From: Actinomyces weissii
GTDB lineage: Bacteria > Actinomycetota > Actinomycetes > Actinomycetales > Actinomycetaceae
Reading direction: 5' to 3'
Assembly: GCF_016598775.1 (NCBI RefSeq)
Contig: NZ_CP066802.1
Location: forward strand, 1,364,001 to 1,428,000
DNA: 64,000 nucleotides
Each line of letters opens with the position of its first letter. Position 1 is the stretch's first letter. The translations under genes were made by a program, and so were the position numbers. The notes beneath the pieces are model-generated. The model was not told the origin of the DNA, ran no database searches, and was given only the letters and a program-made list of their open reading frames with translations. Positions 16,597 through 25,436 of the stretch are shown in pieces.

Positions 16597-18024
16597 ATGT
16601 CTTTTATATCCTCCCTGTTCCGCATCGACGCCAAGCCTGTTGGCGACGTGCCCCTGCCCCAGCAGCGCAAGCGCTGGCTGGTTGAGTTCCTCAAGGTCTA
16701 CTCGGTCCTGGTGATCGGCTACGGCGGCTTCTACCTGCTGCGCACCAACTTCAAGTCCGCCCAGCCCTTCCTCAAGGAGCAGGTCGGCCTGTCCACCACC
16801 GAGCTGGGCACCATCGGCTTTGCCTTCTCCCTGACCTACGGCTTCGGTGGCCTCCTGCTCGGCTTCTTCGCCGACGGCAAGAACACCAAGCGCGTCGTCT
16901 CCGCCCTGCTGATCGCCTCCGGACTGACCTCGATCCTGATCGGGGCGGTGCTCGCCGCCACGAACAACCCCTACGGCATCCTGATCCTGCTGTGGTCCCT
17001 CAACGGCCTGTTCCAGGCCCCCGGTGGCCCCTGCTGCAACTCCACCATGAACCGCTGGACCCCCCGCGGCCTGCGGGGCCGCTTCATCGGCTGGTGGAAC
17101 GCCTCCCACAACCTGGGGGCCATGGCCGCCGGGGCACTGGCCCTGTGGGGCGCCAACACGCTGTTCAACGGCAACGTGATCGGCATGTTCATCGTGCCCG
17201 CTATCGTGGCGATCCCCATCGGTATCTGGGGCTTCTTCTTCGGTAAGGACGACCCCTCCGAGCTGGGCTGGGAGCGGCCCGAGACGATCTTCGAGGAGCC
17301 GGTGGCCAAGGCCGACGTCGTCACCGAGGAGGTCTCCAAGGGCCGGATCCTCATGGACTACGTCGTCAAGAACCCGGCGGTGTGGTTCCTGTGCGTCGCC
17401 AACGTGGCCGCCTACTGCGTGCGCATCGGCATCGACAACTGGAACGTGCTCTACACCCACGAGGTCCTGGGCTTCTCCGACTACACGGCCGTGAACACCA
17501 CCATCGCGCTGGAGATGGGCGGCCTGGTCGGCTCCCTGGCCTGGGGCTTCATCTCCGACAAGCTCGGGGGACGCCGCGCCGTCACCGCCGCAATCGGCCT
17601 GGGCCTGGTGATCGTGCCCATCATGGTCTACTCCCAGGCATCCTCCGAGGCCGTGGTCTACGGCGCCCTGTTCCTGATCGGGTTCCTGATCTTCGGCCCC
17701 GTGACCCTGATCGGCATCTGCGTGATCGGCTTCGCCCCCAAGACCGCCACCGTAGTGGTCAACGCGGTGCCCCGCGCCTTCGGCTACGTCTTCGGTGACT
17801 CCATGGCCAAGGTGCTGCTCGGCCGTATCGCCGACCCCAAGAAGGACGGACTGACGGTCTTCGGGCACACCCTGCACGGCTGGGGATCCACCTTCACCGT
17901 GCTGATCTTCTCCGCGGTAGTGGGCCTGGCCTGCCTGCTTGTGGTGGCACTGCTGGAGGAGCGTATGCTCCGCGCAGACCGCAAGTTCTCCCAGGACAAG
18001 CCCCAGGAGGTGGCTTCAGCATGA
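16597..18024 (+). CDS. organophosphate:phosphate antiporter family MFS transporter
   Basis: An inner-membrane antiporter of 475 residues with about 12 hydrophobic helices. It resembles UhpT/GlpT proteins. The motif GFYLLRTNFKSAQPFL matches the start of helix 1 in that family, and GRFIGWWNASHNLGA (near 165-180) matches the WNxxHNxGG signature of organophosphate:phosphate antiporters. The likely substrate is a phosphorylated polyol or sugar. The next gene, an inositol monophosphatase, overlaps it by 4 bp (ATGA), which suggests that an imported phosphate ester is dephosphorylated at once. Expression is probably controlled by the operator at 16515-16526. Confidence 0.88.
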   Translation: MSFISSLFRIDAKPVGDVPLPQQRKRWLVEFLKVYSVLVIGYGGFYLLRTNFKSAQPFLKEQVGLSTTELGTIGFAFSLTYGFGGLLLGFFADGKNTKRVVSALLIASGLTSILIGAVLAATNNPYGILILLWSLNGLFQAPGGPCCNSTMNRWTPRGLRGRFIGWWNASHNLGAMAAGALALWGANTLFNGNVIGMFIVPAIVAIPIGIWGFFFGKDDPSELGWERPETIFEEPVAKADVVTEEVSKGRILMDYVVKNPAVWFLCVANVAAYCVRIGIDNWNVLYTHEVLGFSDYTAVNTTIALEMGGLVGSLAWGFISDKLGGRRAVTAAIGLGLVIVPIMVYSQASSEAVVYGALFLIGFLIFGPVTLIGICVIGFAPKTATVVVNAVPRAFGYVFGDSMAKVLLGRIADPKKDGLTVFGHTLHGWGSTFTVLIFSAVVGLACLLVVALLEERMLRADRKFSQDKPQEVASA

Positions 18025-18812
18025 GCACCAGCACCCCGGACCTGGACCACCTGCTCCAGGTGGCCCTGGACACCGTGGCCCAGGCCGCGCAGATCGCCCA
18101 GGACCCGGCCCGTCGGGAGGGCCTGGACGTGCGCACCAAGTCCGGCCGCAACGACCTGGTCACCGCCGTCGACCGGGCGGTGGAGGACTTCGTGGCCGAC
18201 CGGCTCCAGGCCCGTACCGGCCTGCCCCTGCTGGGAGAGGAGGGCCACTCCATCGACTCCTTCCAGGGGCTGGTGTGGGTGCTGGACCCGGTTGACGGCA
18301 CCATGAACTTCGTGGAGACCCGCCGCGACTACGCCGTCTCCCTGGCCCTGTGCGAGGACGGCGTGCCCCTGGTCGGTGTGGTGGCCGACGTCGTAGGCGG
18401 TCACGTCTACAGCGCCGTGCGCGGCCAGGGCGCCAGCTGCGACGGCGAGCCGCTGGGGGCGTTGGGCCAGGGACCGGCACGCACCGACTGCGTGATAATC
18501 ACCGACCTCAAGGAGATGCAGGCCCTGCCCCGCCTGGCCCAGTGCCTGGTGGAGTCGCGTGGCCACCGCCGCTACGGCTCCGCGGCCCTGGAGTGCGTGG
18601 AGGTGGCCTGCGGCCGGGCCGGGGCCTTCGTGCACATGTGGGTGGCGCCCTGGGACATCGCGGCTGCGGCCCTGATCTGCCAGGAGGCAGGCGCGGTGTT
18701 CACCCGCCTGGACGGCACCCCGCTCGACGTGCGCCACAAGGGCTCTGTGCTGGTGGCGCCGCCGCGCACCCACGCCGAGCTGCTGCAGCGGCTCATGATC
18801 GACCCCAGCTGA
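18021..18812 (+). CDS. inositol monophosphatase family protein
   Basis: A Mg-dependent, lithium-sensitive-type phosphatase fold of 263 residues. Metal ligands are visible as LLGEEGHS (Glu73, Glu74), LDPVDGTMNF (Asp89, Asp92) and the late WDIAAAAL motif. Family members hydrolyse inositol monophosphate, but also histidinol phosphate, fructose-1,6-bisphosphate or PAP, so the substrate is inferred. Coupling to an organophosphate antiporter through a 4-bp overlap supports a role on an imported phosphate ester. Downstream lies the 62-bp palindrome shared with the convergent LacI gene. Confidence 0.88.
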   Translation: MSTSTPDLDHLLQVALDTVAQAAQIAQDPARREGLDVRTKSGRNDLVTAVDRAVEDFVADRLQARTGLPLLGEEGHSIDSFQGLVWVLDPVDGTMNFVETRRDYAVSLALCEDGVPLVGVVADVVGGHVYSAVRGQGASCDGEPLGALGQGPARTDCVIITDLKEMQALPRLAQCLVESRGHRRYGSAALECVEVACGRAGAFVHMWVAPWDIAAAALICQEAGAVFTRLDGTPLDVRHKGSVLVAPPRTHAELLQRLMIDPS

Positions 18813-18887
18813 GTCAGGGACCTCTGGCTCTGGGCCCGGGCGCGCCTGCGTGCGTCCGGGCCCAGGTCCGTTGTGGATATCCGGAAA

Positions 18888-18980
18888 TCTCGTGAGCCAT
18901 ATGTCCCGGTCTCGCGGTACCGATGTCCCGGTCTCGCGAGACCGGGACATCGGTACCGCGAGACCGGTAAGGGGAACCTA
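18888..18980. repeat. palindromic repeat element between convergent genes, with a 62-bp perfect palindrome
   Basis: Positions 18906-18967 form a perfect palindrome with 31-bp arms and no loop, centred at GGTCTCG|CGAGACC. It is built from the unit GTCCCGGTCTCGCGGTACCG, direct on the left and inverted on the right. The 51 bases 18888-18938 recur exactly at 62723-62773. It lies between the convergent ends of the phosphatase (18812) and the LacI gene (18978), so it could act as a bidirectional terminator or be a mobile palindromic repeat. Confidence 0.9.
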
Positions 18981-19997
18981 AGCCACCAGACCGGTAGAGC
19001 CTCTTACCACCAGCTCCGTGTCCACCCGCACCCGCTCGGCGTCCCCCGGTGGCCCAACCACCTCCAGACGCTTGCAGGCCAGCTCCACCGCCAGGGAGGC
19101 CACCACCGCCGGACACCGGTCGATACTGGTCAGGTCAAAGGCCTGGCTCGCGGCGATACGGGAGTTGTCGCAGCCCGTCACCGACACCTGCCTGCCAGGC
19201 TGCAGGCCCGCGCGCAGCAGCGCCACCACCGCCCCCTGAGCGCACTGGTCGTTGTAGCAGACGAGCGCGGTATCCTCCCCCAGTCCCAAGCCACCCGCAC
19301 CCAGCAGATGCTCAGTGGCCTGGAAACCCGCGTCCAGGCTCGCCCCGGCAGTCACCACCCGGTACGCCAGCCCCGTAGTATCAGCCGCCCGCAGGAAGGC
19401 CCCGCGCCGGGCGTCCGCCGAGCCTCCGGCCGGGCCGTCCAGATAGCACACCTGCCGGTGCCCCAGTCCCGCCAGGTGCTCGCAGGCCTGGCGCATCCCC
19501 ACCGTGTTGTCCGAGGTCACCAGGTCCACCACCGGTCCCGGAGCCTCCTGCCCCACCCCGATCATCGGCATGCGCACCGCCGCCAGGTCCAGCCCCACCA
19601 GCTGGCTGGGGTCCAGCACGATGACGGCCTGGCAGCGCAGCTGCTCCAGTGCCTGCAAGGCCATGTCAACCGGGTGGTTCTCGCTGACGGAGTGCACCAC
19701 CAGGCTCAGCCGCTGCTCCTGGGCGCGAGCCAGGATCTGCTCGTGCAGGGCGGCGTGCAGCTCCTGCTCCAGGCGGCACACCAGGCCCACGTTGCGGTTG
19801 GTGGCGGCACGCAGCAAGGACGCCGCCAGGTCAATCCGGTAGCCGGTCCGGGCAGCCTCCTCCTGGATGCGTCTGCGGGTGGCCTCCCCCACCCGGGGGC
19901 TACCGCTCAGGGCCCGGGAGACGGTCGAGACAGAGGTGCCGGTGGCCTCCGCGAGGTCCTTGAGGGTGGGGCGCCTGCCTGGGCCTTCAGGACGCAC
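18978..19997 (-). CDS. LacI-family transcriptional regulator
   Basis: A 339-residue repressor from GTG 19997. The helix-turn-helix TLKDLAEATGTSVSTVSRAL spans about 11-30, followed by the hinge helix (GYRIDLAASLLR) that inserts into a central CG step. The rest is a periplasmic-binding-protein-like effector domain with CYLDGPAGG and GCDNSRIAA segments. Candidate operators with core CAAACGTTTG precede the transporter genes at 16597 and 42673. The small-molecule inducer is unknown. Association with an inositol phosphatase suggests inositol or its phosphate. It follows the hyperacidic-protein gene by 8 bp, so the two are probably cotranscribed. Confidence 0.93.
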   Translation of the reverse strand: MRPEGPGRRPTLKDLAEATGTSVSTVSRALSGSPRVGEATRRRIQEEAARTGYRIDLAASLLRAATNRNVGLVCRLEQELHAALHEQILARAQEQRLSLVVHSVSENHPVDMALQALEQLRCQAVIVLDPSQLVGLDLAAVRMPMIGVGQEAPGPVVDLVTSDNTVGMRQACEHLAGLGHRQVCYLDGPAGGSADARRGAFLRAADTTGLAYRVVTAGASLDAGFQATEHLLGAGGLGLGEDTALVCYNDQCAQGAVVALLRAGLQPGRQVSVTGCDNSRIAASQAFDLTSIDRCPAVVASLAVELACKRLEVVGPPGDAERVRVDTELVVRGSTGLVA

Positions 19998-20005
19998 CGG
20001 GAGGC

Positions 20006-20299
20006 TCAGTCCTCGTCGTCGTCTTCGTCGAAGTCCTCGTACTCACCGTCGTCGTCGAAGTCCTCGTCGAAGTCGTCGTCATCGTCCTCCACGTCACCGT
20101 CGTCCTCAACGGTGTCGAAAGGCAGCTCGATGCCGTAGGTGGTGAACAGGGCGTCGTCGTAGGTGAAGAAGGCGTCCTGGAGGGCGTTCTCCGTGGCGAC
20201 GACCGCCGGGGAGAGCTCGTCCCCCGTCGCTGCGGCGTCCAGGTGCGCCTCGAAGGCTGCGATGAGTCGGTTGAGCGCGGACCGCGGGTCGTTCGTCAT
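20006..20299 (-). CDS. small protein with hyperacidic C-terminal tail, function unknown
   Basis: Ninety-seven residues. The first 63 are predicted helical (SALNRLIAAFEAHLDAA, TENALQDAFFTYDDALF). From about residue 64 to the end, most residues are Asp or Glu with scattered Phe, Tyr and Gly. I do not recognise the family. Such tails can mimic nucleic acid or bind basic proteins or metals, but nothing here decides. It lies directly upstream of the LacI gene with an 8-bp gap, so it may be expressed with the regulator. Confidence 0.75.
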   Translation of the reverse strand: MTNDPRSALNRLIAAFEAHLDAAATGDELSPAVVATENALQDAFFTYDDALFTTYGIELPFDTVEDDGDVEDDDDDFDEDFDDDGEYEDFDEDDDED

Positions 20300-20410
20300 G
20301 TGCCCAGCCTAGCGGCTCACAGCCCCCGTAGGTCACCCAAGTGGGCAGGCAACGGGCGCGGCGGCCCCAGGCAGTGCCCGCCCAGGCCGCCGCACCCGGC
20401 TACCAGGCAC

Positions 20411-21505
20411 TCAGTCAGCCAGCCCCAGGGTCTGGGAGACGAAGGAGGAGAACAGGTCCTCACCCTTGATGCGGGCGGTCTCCTCCGGCCCCACGACCAC
20501 CCGCAGGCCGTCACGCATGACCTGGGAGGCCCCGCCGTCGGGCCCCAGCGGCAGCACCACCAGCTCAGGCTGGGGCGTGTAGACGGCGCTGGCGGGCCGG
20601 CCCTCGATCAGGTCGGTGATGTTCTGCGCCACCACCGCGGCGTGGGCGCGGGCCGCGTCCGCCCGCTTAGTCTCCCGCACGTCCGTGATGTCGCCGATGG
20701 CCCACACGCCCGGGTGGTCCACCACCCGCAGGTGGTCATCCACCCGGATGGTGCCGTCGTAGTGACGGATGTCGTCGTAGTCCGGCCCCAGGTAGCCGGT
20801 GGCGGGGCTGGCCCCGTAGGCACGGAACCACATGTCGGCCTCCAGCTGGAGCCCCTTCTTGGTGGTGACACGGAAGGGTGAGAGCACCCCGGGGTCCACC
20901 GGCGGCAGGGCCGCGAGCTTGTCGCCGGTGACCACCTCCACGCCCCGCTGCGCGAGCTGCTCCAGGATGGACTCGCGCAGCTCGGGCTTGTAGCCCCCGT
21001 TGGGCAGGATCTGCTCCGCCATCTCCAGCAGAGTGACCTTGACGCTGGGGAAGGCGGAGGTGATCTCCCCGGCCAGCTCGATGCCGACGTCCCCGCCACC
21101 GACCACCAGCACGCGCTGTGACTGCTCCAGGTTGACGTGGGCCCGCTCGATACGGGCCTTGGCCACCACTGCCATGGACTCCATGTGCTTGGCCGGGAAG
21201 GGGTAGGCGGTGCCGGTAGCCAGCACCAGGTGGTCGGCCTCGATCTCCCCGTCGCCGGAGACGGACACGGTGGTGCCCTTGACCGCCATCACGGTGCCCT
21301 GGATGACGCGGCCCCGCTGCAGCAGGTTGTCGTAGGGCAGGAAGATCTTCTCCGCCCACTCCCGGTCCACCGCGGCACGCAGGGCGGCCGCGTGGTTGAC
21401 AAAGGTGTCCTTCTGCTCGATCAGCGTGACCTCAGCCACGGGGTCCAGGGCCTTGGCCAGGGCGATCCCGCCGTATCCGCCGCCGACAATAGTTACTCGT
21501 GCCAT
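20411..21505 (-). CDS. NAD(P)/FAD-dependent oxidoreductase, NDH-2/AIFM2-like
   Basis: A pyridine-nucleotide-disulfide-type flavoprotein of 364 residues. The FAD-binding motif VTIVGGGYGGIALA is at the N-terminus, the NAD(P)-binding motif VLVVGGGDVGIELAGE lies near 130-145, and the second FAD motif GVWAIGDITD lies near 265-274. There is no CxxC disulfide and no C-terminal membrane helix typical of NDH-2. The protein therefore looks more like the AIFM2/FSP1 branch and may reduce quinones or other acceptors. It reads alone on the minus strand, and no partner gene is obvious. Confidence 0.83.
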   Translation of the reverse strand: MARVTIVGGGYGGIALAKALDPVAEVTLIEQKDTFVNHAAALRAAVDREWAEKIFLPYDNLLQRGRVIQGTVMAVKGTTVSVSGDGEIEADHLVLATGTAYPFPAKHMESMAVVAKARIERAHVNLEQSQRVLVVGGGDVGIELAGEITSAFPSVKVTLLEMAEQILPNGGYKPELRESILEQLAQRGVEVVTGDKLAALPPVDPGVLSPFRVTTKKGLQLEADMWFRAYGASPATGYLGPDYDDIRHYDGTIRVDDHLRVVDHPGVWAIGDITDVRETKRADAARAHAAVVAQNITDLIEGRPASAVYTPQPELVVLPLGPDGGASQVMRDGLRVVVGPEETARIKGEDLFSSFVSQTLGLAD

Positions 21506-21564
21506 AGTGCTTGTCCTTACTAGAGGTGCTTCGGTGGGTCGGTTATCTGTCAGCCCGCAGGAGG

Positions 21565-23697
21565 TCAGTCGAGGGTCCGACGGCGCAGCAGCGGCTCTAT
21601 GCGCGGCTGGCGGCCCGTCAGGGACTCGAAGGACTCCAGGGGGTCGCGGGAGTCTCCGCGGCTGAGGAACTCGCGGCGGAAGCGCTCACCCGCCTGGCGG
21701 TTCAGTCCCAGGTCCCCGTCCTGGGCACCCTGCCCGTCGGTGCGGAACCAGTCGGTGGCGTCGGCGTCCATGACCTCGCTCCAGATGTAGGAGTAGTAGG
21801 CCGCGCCGTAGTAGCCCGCGAACACGTGCTGGAAGTAGGTGGTGCGGTAGCGCGGCGGCACCAGGGCGTCGTCGATCCCGACCGCCTGCAGGGCCCGGTG
21901 CTCGAAGTCCTCCACCTGCTCCGCACTGCCAGGGACCTGGGCGGGCAGCAGGGTGTGCCAGGCCTGGTCCAGGAGGGCCGCCCCCAGGTACTCGGTGGTG
22001 GCGTACCCCTGTCCGAAGGCCCCCTGCGCGCGCAGCTGCTGCACCAGCCCGGCGGGCAGCGGCTCCCCCGTGTCCACGTGCACCGCGTAGGAGGCCAGCA
22101 CCCGGGGGTGCAGGGCCCAGGACTCGTTGACCTGGGAGGGGAACTCCACCACGTCCTGGGGCACGCTCGTGCCGGCGGCGCTCGGCCAGTAGGTGTCGGA
22201 GAACATGCCGTGCAGGGCGTGCCCGAACTCGTGGAAGCAGGTGACCACCTGGTCCCAGCTGAGCAGGGTGGGTCCGCTCTCCGGCTGCTCGAAGTTCGCG
22301 CAGTTGATGACCACCGGCCGCCTGCCGGTCAGGTGGGACTGGGTGACCAGCTCGTTCATCCAGGCGCCCCCGCCCTTGCCGGGGCGGGCGAACATGTCCG
22401 CCACGAACAGGGCCAGCACCGGGGCCTGCGGCTCAGCCGTGGCCTCCTGGCCCGCTGACGGCGCCCGCCCAGCCTCCGCTGGCGCTCCTGCCGACGACGC
22501 CTGCTGGTCGCGCACCTCCCAGACCCGCACGCTGGGGTCGTACATGTGGGCGGCCAGGTCCGGCCGCTCGTGGAAGGTGATGCCGTACAGGGCAGTGGCC
22601 GCGTAGAACACGCCCTTCTCGACGACGTTCCACAGCTCCAGGTAGGGGGCGAGGGTGGCGTCGTCCACCCCGAAGCGCTCCTTGCGCTCCGCCTCCTCGT
22701 AGCGACGCCAGTCAGCGGGGCCGAAGTCCTCGCCCGGCTCGGTCGCCGGGTCGGCAGCCATGCGCTCGGCGTAGCGGGCCGCCTCCTGGCGGGCGTTGGC
22801 CATCGCGGGGCCCACCAGGCGCGTCAGCATGGAGCTGACCGCCTCCGTGCTCCTGGCGGCCGAGGCGGCGGCCACGGTCTCGGCGTGGTGGGCGTAGCCC
22901 AGGAGCTGGGCGCGCTCGGCCCGCAGGGCCGCCACCTCCAGCACGTCCGCGCGCACGTCGTGCTCTCCGGACAGCCCCCGGCCCATTGACCGCTCCAGCA
23001 GCTCCACCCGGGCGCTGTGGGGCTCGGTGGCAGCCAGCGCAGGCGTGAGCGTGAAGTTGACCACACCAGCGTCGTGCATGGCCTTGGCCATGCGGGTGCC
23101 GATAGAGGTCGTCAGGGTGGTCAGGCGGGCGTTCAGCTCCCGCAGGCGGGCGGCCTCCGCCCCCTGCAGCGCCACGCCGTTGCGCTCAAAGTCCTCGACC
23201 GCCAGGCGCAGCAGCCGCGCGGTGGCGGCGTCGACGGGGGCGCCCGCGGCGTCGGTGGGCGCGGCGCCCTGCGCCTGGGCCGCCAGCACCCGGTCGTGCA
23301 GGGCCTTGTAGCGCCGGTACAGGCGGACGTCCAGGTCGAAGGCGTCCTTGTGGGCCGCCAGCTCCGGGGCCAGCCGCTCCTCCAGCTCGTCCAGCTCCGG
23401 GCACTCGGTGGCGGCCGTGAGGCTGTAGAGCACCGTCAGGGCCCGGTCCAGCAGGTCACCGGAGCGCTCCAGGGGCACCAGGGTGTTGGCGACGCTCGGC
23501 TCAGCCGGGTCGGTGGCCACCGCCTCCCACTGGGCCCGCTGCTGCGCCATGCCCGCACGGACCGCTGGCTCGATGTCCTGGTGGCGTACCGCGGCGAAGT
23601 CCGGCAGCCCCAGGTCCAGGGTCCAGGGGGCGGCCAGGCAGTTGCCAGGGTCAAGCTCCGGCACTGCGGGGCTGAGGCTGGTAGAGGGATCGGTCAT
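21565..23697 (-). CDS. M3-family metallopeptidase (oligopeptidase / peptidyl-dipeptidase Dcp-like)
   Basis: A cytosolic zinc peptidase that degrades short peptides. The ATG at 23697 gives 710 residues, close to the 680-720 of Dcp/OpdA proteins. The zinc motif HEFGHALHGMF lies near residue 490, and the downstream Glu ligand is in the FPSQVNE segment. No signal peptide is visible. A further upstream start at 23781 would add low-complexity sequence and is not preferred. Residues near 410-440 form an Ala/Pro-rich insert that is unusual for the family core. Confidence 0.92.
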   Translation of the reverse strand: MTDPSTSLSPAVPELDPGNCLAAPWTLDLGLPDFAAVRHQDIEPAVRAGMAQQRAQWEAVATDPAEPSVANTLVPLERSGDLLDRALTVLYSLTAATECPELDELEERLAPELAAHKDAFDLDVRLYRRYKALHDRVLAAQAQGAAPTDAAGAPVDAATARLLRLAVEDFERNGVALQGAEAARLRELNARLTTLTTSIGTRMAKAMHDAGVVNFTLTPALAATEPHSARVELLERSMGRGLSGEHDVRADVLEVAALRAERAQLLGYAHHAETVAAASAARSTEAVSSMLTRLVGPAMANARQEAARYAERMAADPATEPGEDFGPADWRRYEEAERKERFGVDDATLAPYLELWNVVEKGVFYAATALYGITFHERPDLAAHMYDPSVRVWEVRDQQASSAGAPAEAGRAPSAGQEATAEPQAPVLALFVADMFARPGKGGGAWMNELVTQSHLTGRRPVVINCANFEQPESGPTLLSWDQVVTCFHEFGHALHGMFSDTYWPSAAGTSVPQDVVEFPSQVNESWALHPRVLASYAVHVDTGEPLPAGLVQQLRAQGAFGQGYATTEYLGAALLDQAWHTLLPAQVPGSAEQVEDFEHRALQAVGIDDALVPPRYRTTYFQHVFAGYYGAAYYSYIWSEVMDADATDWFRTDGQGAQDGDLGLNRQAGERFRREFLSRGDSRDPLESFESLTGRQPRIEPLLRRRTLD

Positions 23698-23845
23698 GGG
23701 CACATCGTGCCATGCCTGGGGGCAGGCGCTCCGTCTTTCTGCACGTCCTTGCCTGGCCTGGGCGCCTGCGGCAGGCGGCACCGCAGGCGGGCAGGAGACT
23801 GGAGGCCCGCCCCACCGACGCCGTCGCCTGCGCCCGGCCAGGCCC

Positions 23846-25003
23846 TCATCGGCTCAGGCCCAGCACGCCAGCGACGTCCGGGGGGAAGAACCCGGGCCCC
23901 TTGAGCACCTTGCCGTCCGCCCGGTAGATGGGCTGCCCGTCCTCCCCCAGCTTGGACATGTTGGAGCGCTGCACCTCTGCGAGCACCGCCGCCAGGTCGA
24001 TGCCGGTCTCCAGCGCCATGCCGTAGATCACGTAGACCAGGTCGGCCAGGGCATCGGCCGCCTCCACGGTGTCGCGCCTGCCGTCGTCGGCCCGCACCGC
24101 CCGGCCGTAGGCCTCCTCCACCTCCCGGCGAGCAGCCGCCCCGTAGACGGCGCCCGTGAGCTCGGCGAACTCCTCGGCGATCAGCCCCATGCGCATGTGC
24201 AGGCTCTTGCGTTCCAGGCTAGGGCCGTCGGTCTGCACCGGCAGACCGTAGACCTTGTGGAAACGACGCACCAGGGCCTCGGGGTCGTCCCCCTCCCGCT
24301 CCCCGACGCCGTCGTGGGGCACCAGGGGGGTGCGCCTGCCCCTGTCGTGTGAGGAGCCCGCCACCTGGCCACCGACGGTCAAGGGGCCGTCCCAGGGGGC
24401 GGCGGGCCGCAGCGGCTCCCCCGGCAGCAGGGTGGCCACCCAGCCGTCCTGCAGGGTCCCGTCGTTGGGCAGGTAGGAGCGCACCCGCCCCTCCCGACGG
24501 AAGCCTAGGGACCAGGCCACCCGCCAGGAGGGCCAGTTGGGCACGCCGTCGTGGATGTCGCAGCGCCACCGCAGGGCCTGGGCGGCCAGGGGCCCCTGCG
24601 GGTCGAAGGCCATAGTGATGAGCGCCTGCGCCGAACGGGTGACGGTGCCGCGCCCACGGGCCTGCGGGGCCTGCCAGAAGCCGATCTCCCAGACCCCGTG
24701 CCCCACGCTGGTCAGCCCCATCATGCCGACCAGCTGGGCCCGGCCGTCCGCGTCCAGCTCACGCACCGCCCAGCTCAGGTCCTGCCCACTCTCCCAGCCC
24801 GGCACCACCGTCTCCCGCACGAAGGCGACGGCGTGCTCCCGGGTGTAGCCCCGCGGCACGGTGGTCCACTCCTGGATGTCCGGGTCCTGGCAGATCGCGG
24901 CGATCTGGTCCACGTCCTGCTCGGTGGGGGCGGACAGCAGCAGCGCTGGCAGCTCACGGCCGTCACGCTGCGTGGCCGGGACGGTGATCTCGAAGACGTG
25001 CAT
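23846..25003 (-). CDS. GNAT acetyltransferase fused to MazG-like NTP pyrophosphohydrolase
   Basis: A 385-residue two-domain protein. Residues about 10-170 form a RimJ-like GNAT domain (QDPDIQEWTTVP, VGMMGLTSVGHGVWEIGFW, RGRGTVTRSAQALI). After a polar linker, residues about 240-385 form an all-alpha pyrophosphohydrolase domain with the acidic helix GLIAEEFAELTGA and EAADALADLVYVIYG, followed by the SKLGEDGQPIYRADGKVLKGP region seen in Af0060-like members. The reading frame is uninterrupted. The start is ATG 25003. The biological substrate of either domain is unknown. The fusion suggests coupling of acetylation with nucleotide hydrolysis. Confidence 0.8.
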   Translation of the reverse strand: MHVFEITVPATQRDGRELPALLLSAPTEQDVDQIAAICQDPDIQEWTTVPRGYTREHAVAFVRETVVPGWESGQDLSWAVRELDADGRAQLVGMMGLTSVGHGVWEIGFWQAPQARGRGTVTRSAQALITMAFDPQGPLAAQALRWRCDIHDGVPNWPSWRVAWSLGFRREGRVRSYLPNDGTLQDGWVATLLPGEPLRPAAPWDGPLTVGGQVAGSSHDRGRRTPLVPHDGVGEREGDDPEALVRRFHKVYGLPVQTDGPSLERKSLHMRMGLIAEEFAELTGAVYGAAARREVEEAYGRAVRADDGRRDTVEAADALADLVYVIYGMALETGIDLAAVLAEVQRSNMSKLGEDGQPIYRADGKVLKGPGFFPPDVAGVLGLSR

Positions 25004-25220
25004 AGGACTCAGCCTAGTGGGCGGCCGGTCACGGTGGCAGGGCCGCCAGCGGGTTGCGGGTGGCGGTGCTGGCGGTGGCGCCATCCCTGGTGCGGGCGCT
25101 GGCCCAGGTCCGGGGGCCGGCCCGGGCTTAGTCAGGGCAGCCCTGCGGCCCGGCCGCCTGTGCCCGCCGTCCAGAAGGAAGAAACCCCCGGGGCCTACTG
25201 GCCAGCCAGGGGTGTTGCGG

Positions 25221-25308
25221 TGTCCGAGGGGGGACTTGAACCCCCACGCCCGTTTAATAAGGCACTAGCACCTCAAGCTAGCGCGTCTACCTATTCCGCC
25301 ACTCGGAC
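25221..25308 (-). tRNA. tRNA-Leu (anticodon GAG)
   Basis: An 88-nt cloverleaf on the minus strand. The acceptor stem is GTCCGAG/CTCGGAC with discriminator A. The anticodon stem CTAGC/GCTAG encloses the loop TTGAGGT, so the anticodon is GAG and reads CUC (and CUU). A long class II variable arm follows, and the T arm contains GGTTCAAGTCC. The CCA end is not encoded. Confidence 0.95.
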
Positions 25309-25436
25309 TTGTTCCGCCGTCCGGTGGCGCGAGCCTGCCGGGCGACGAGGGAGAACTTAGCACGGGCCCGCGCCGGGCGCACAATCCCGGCCTGCGTGCC
25401 CCTGCTCACAAGGCCTTGCAAGGTCCTGCGGGGCTT

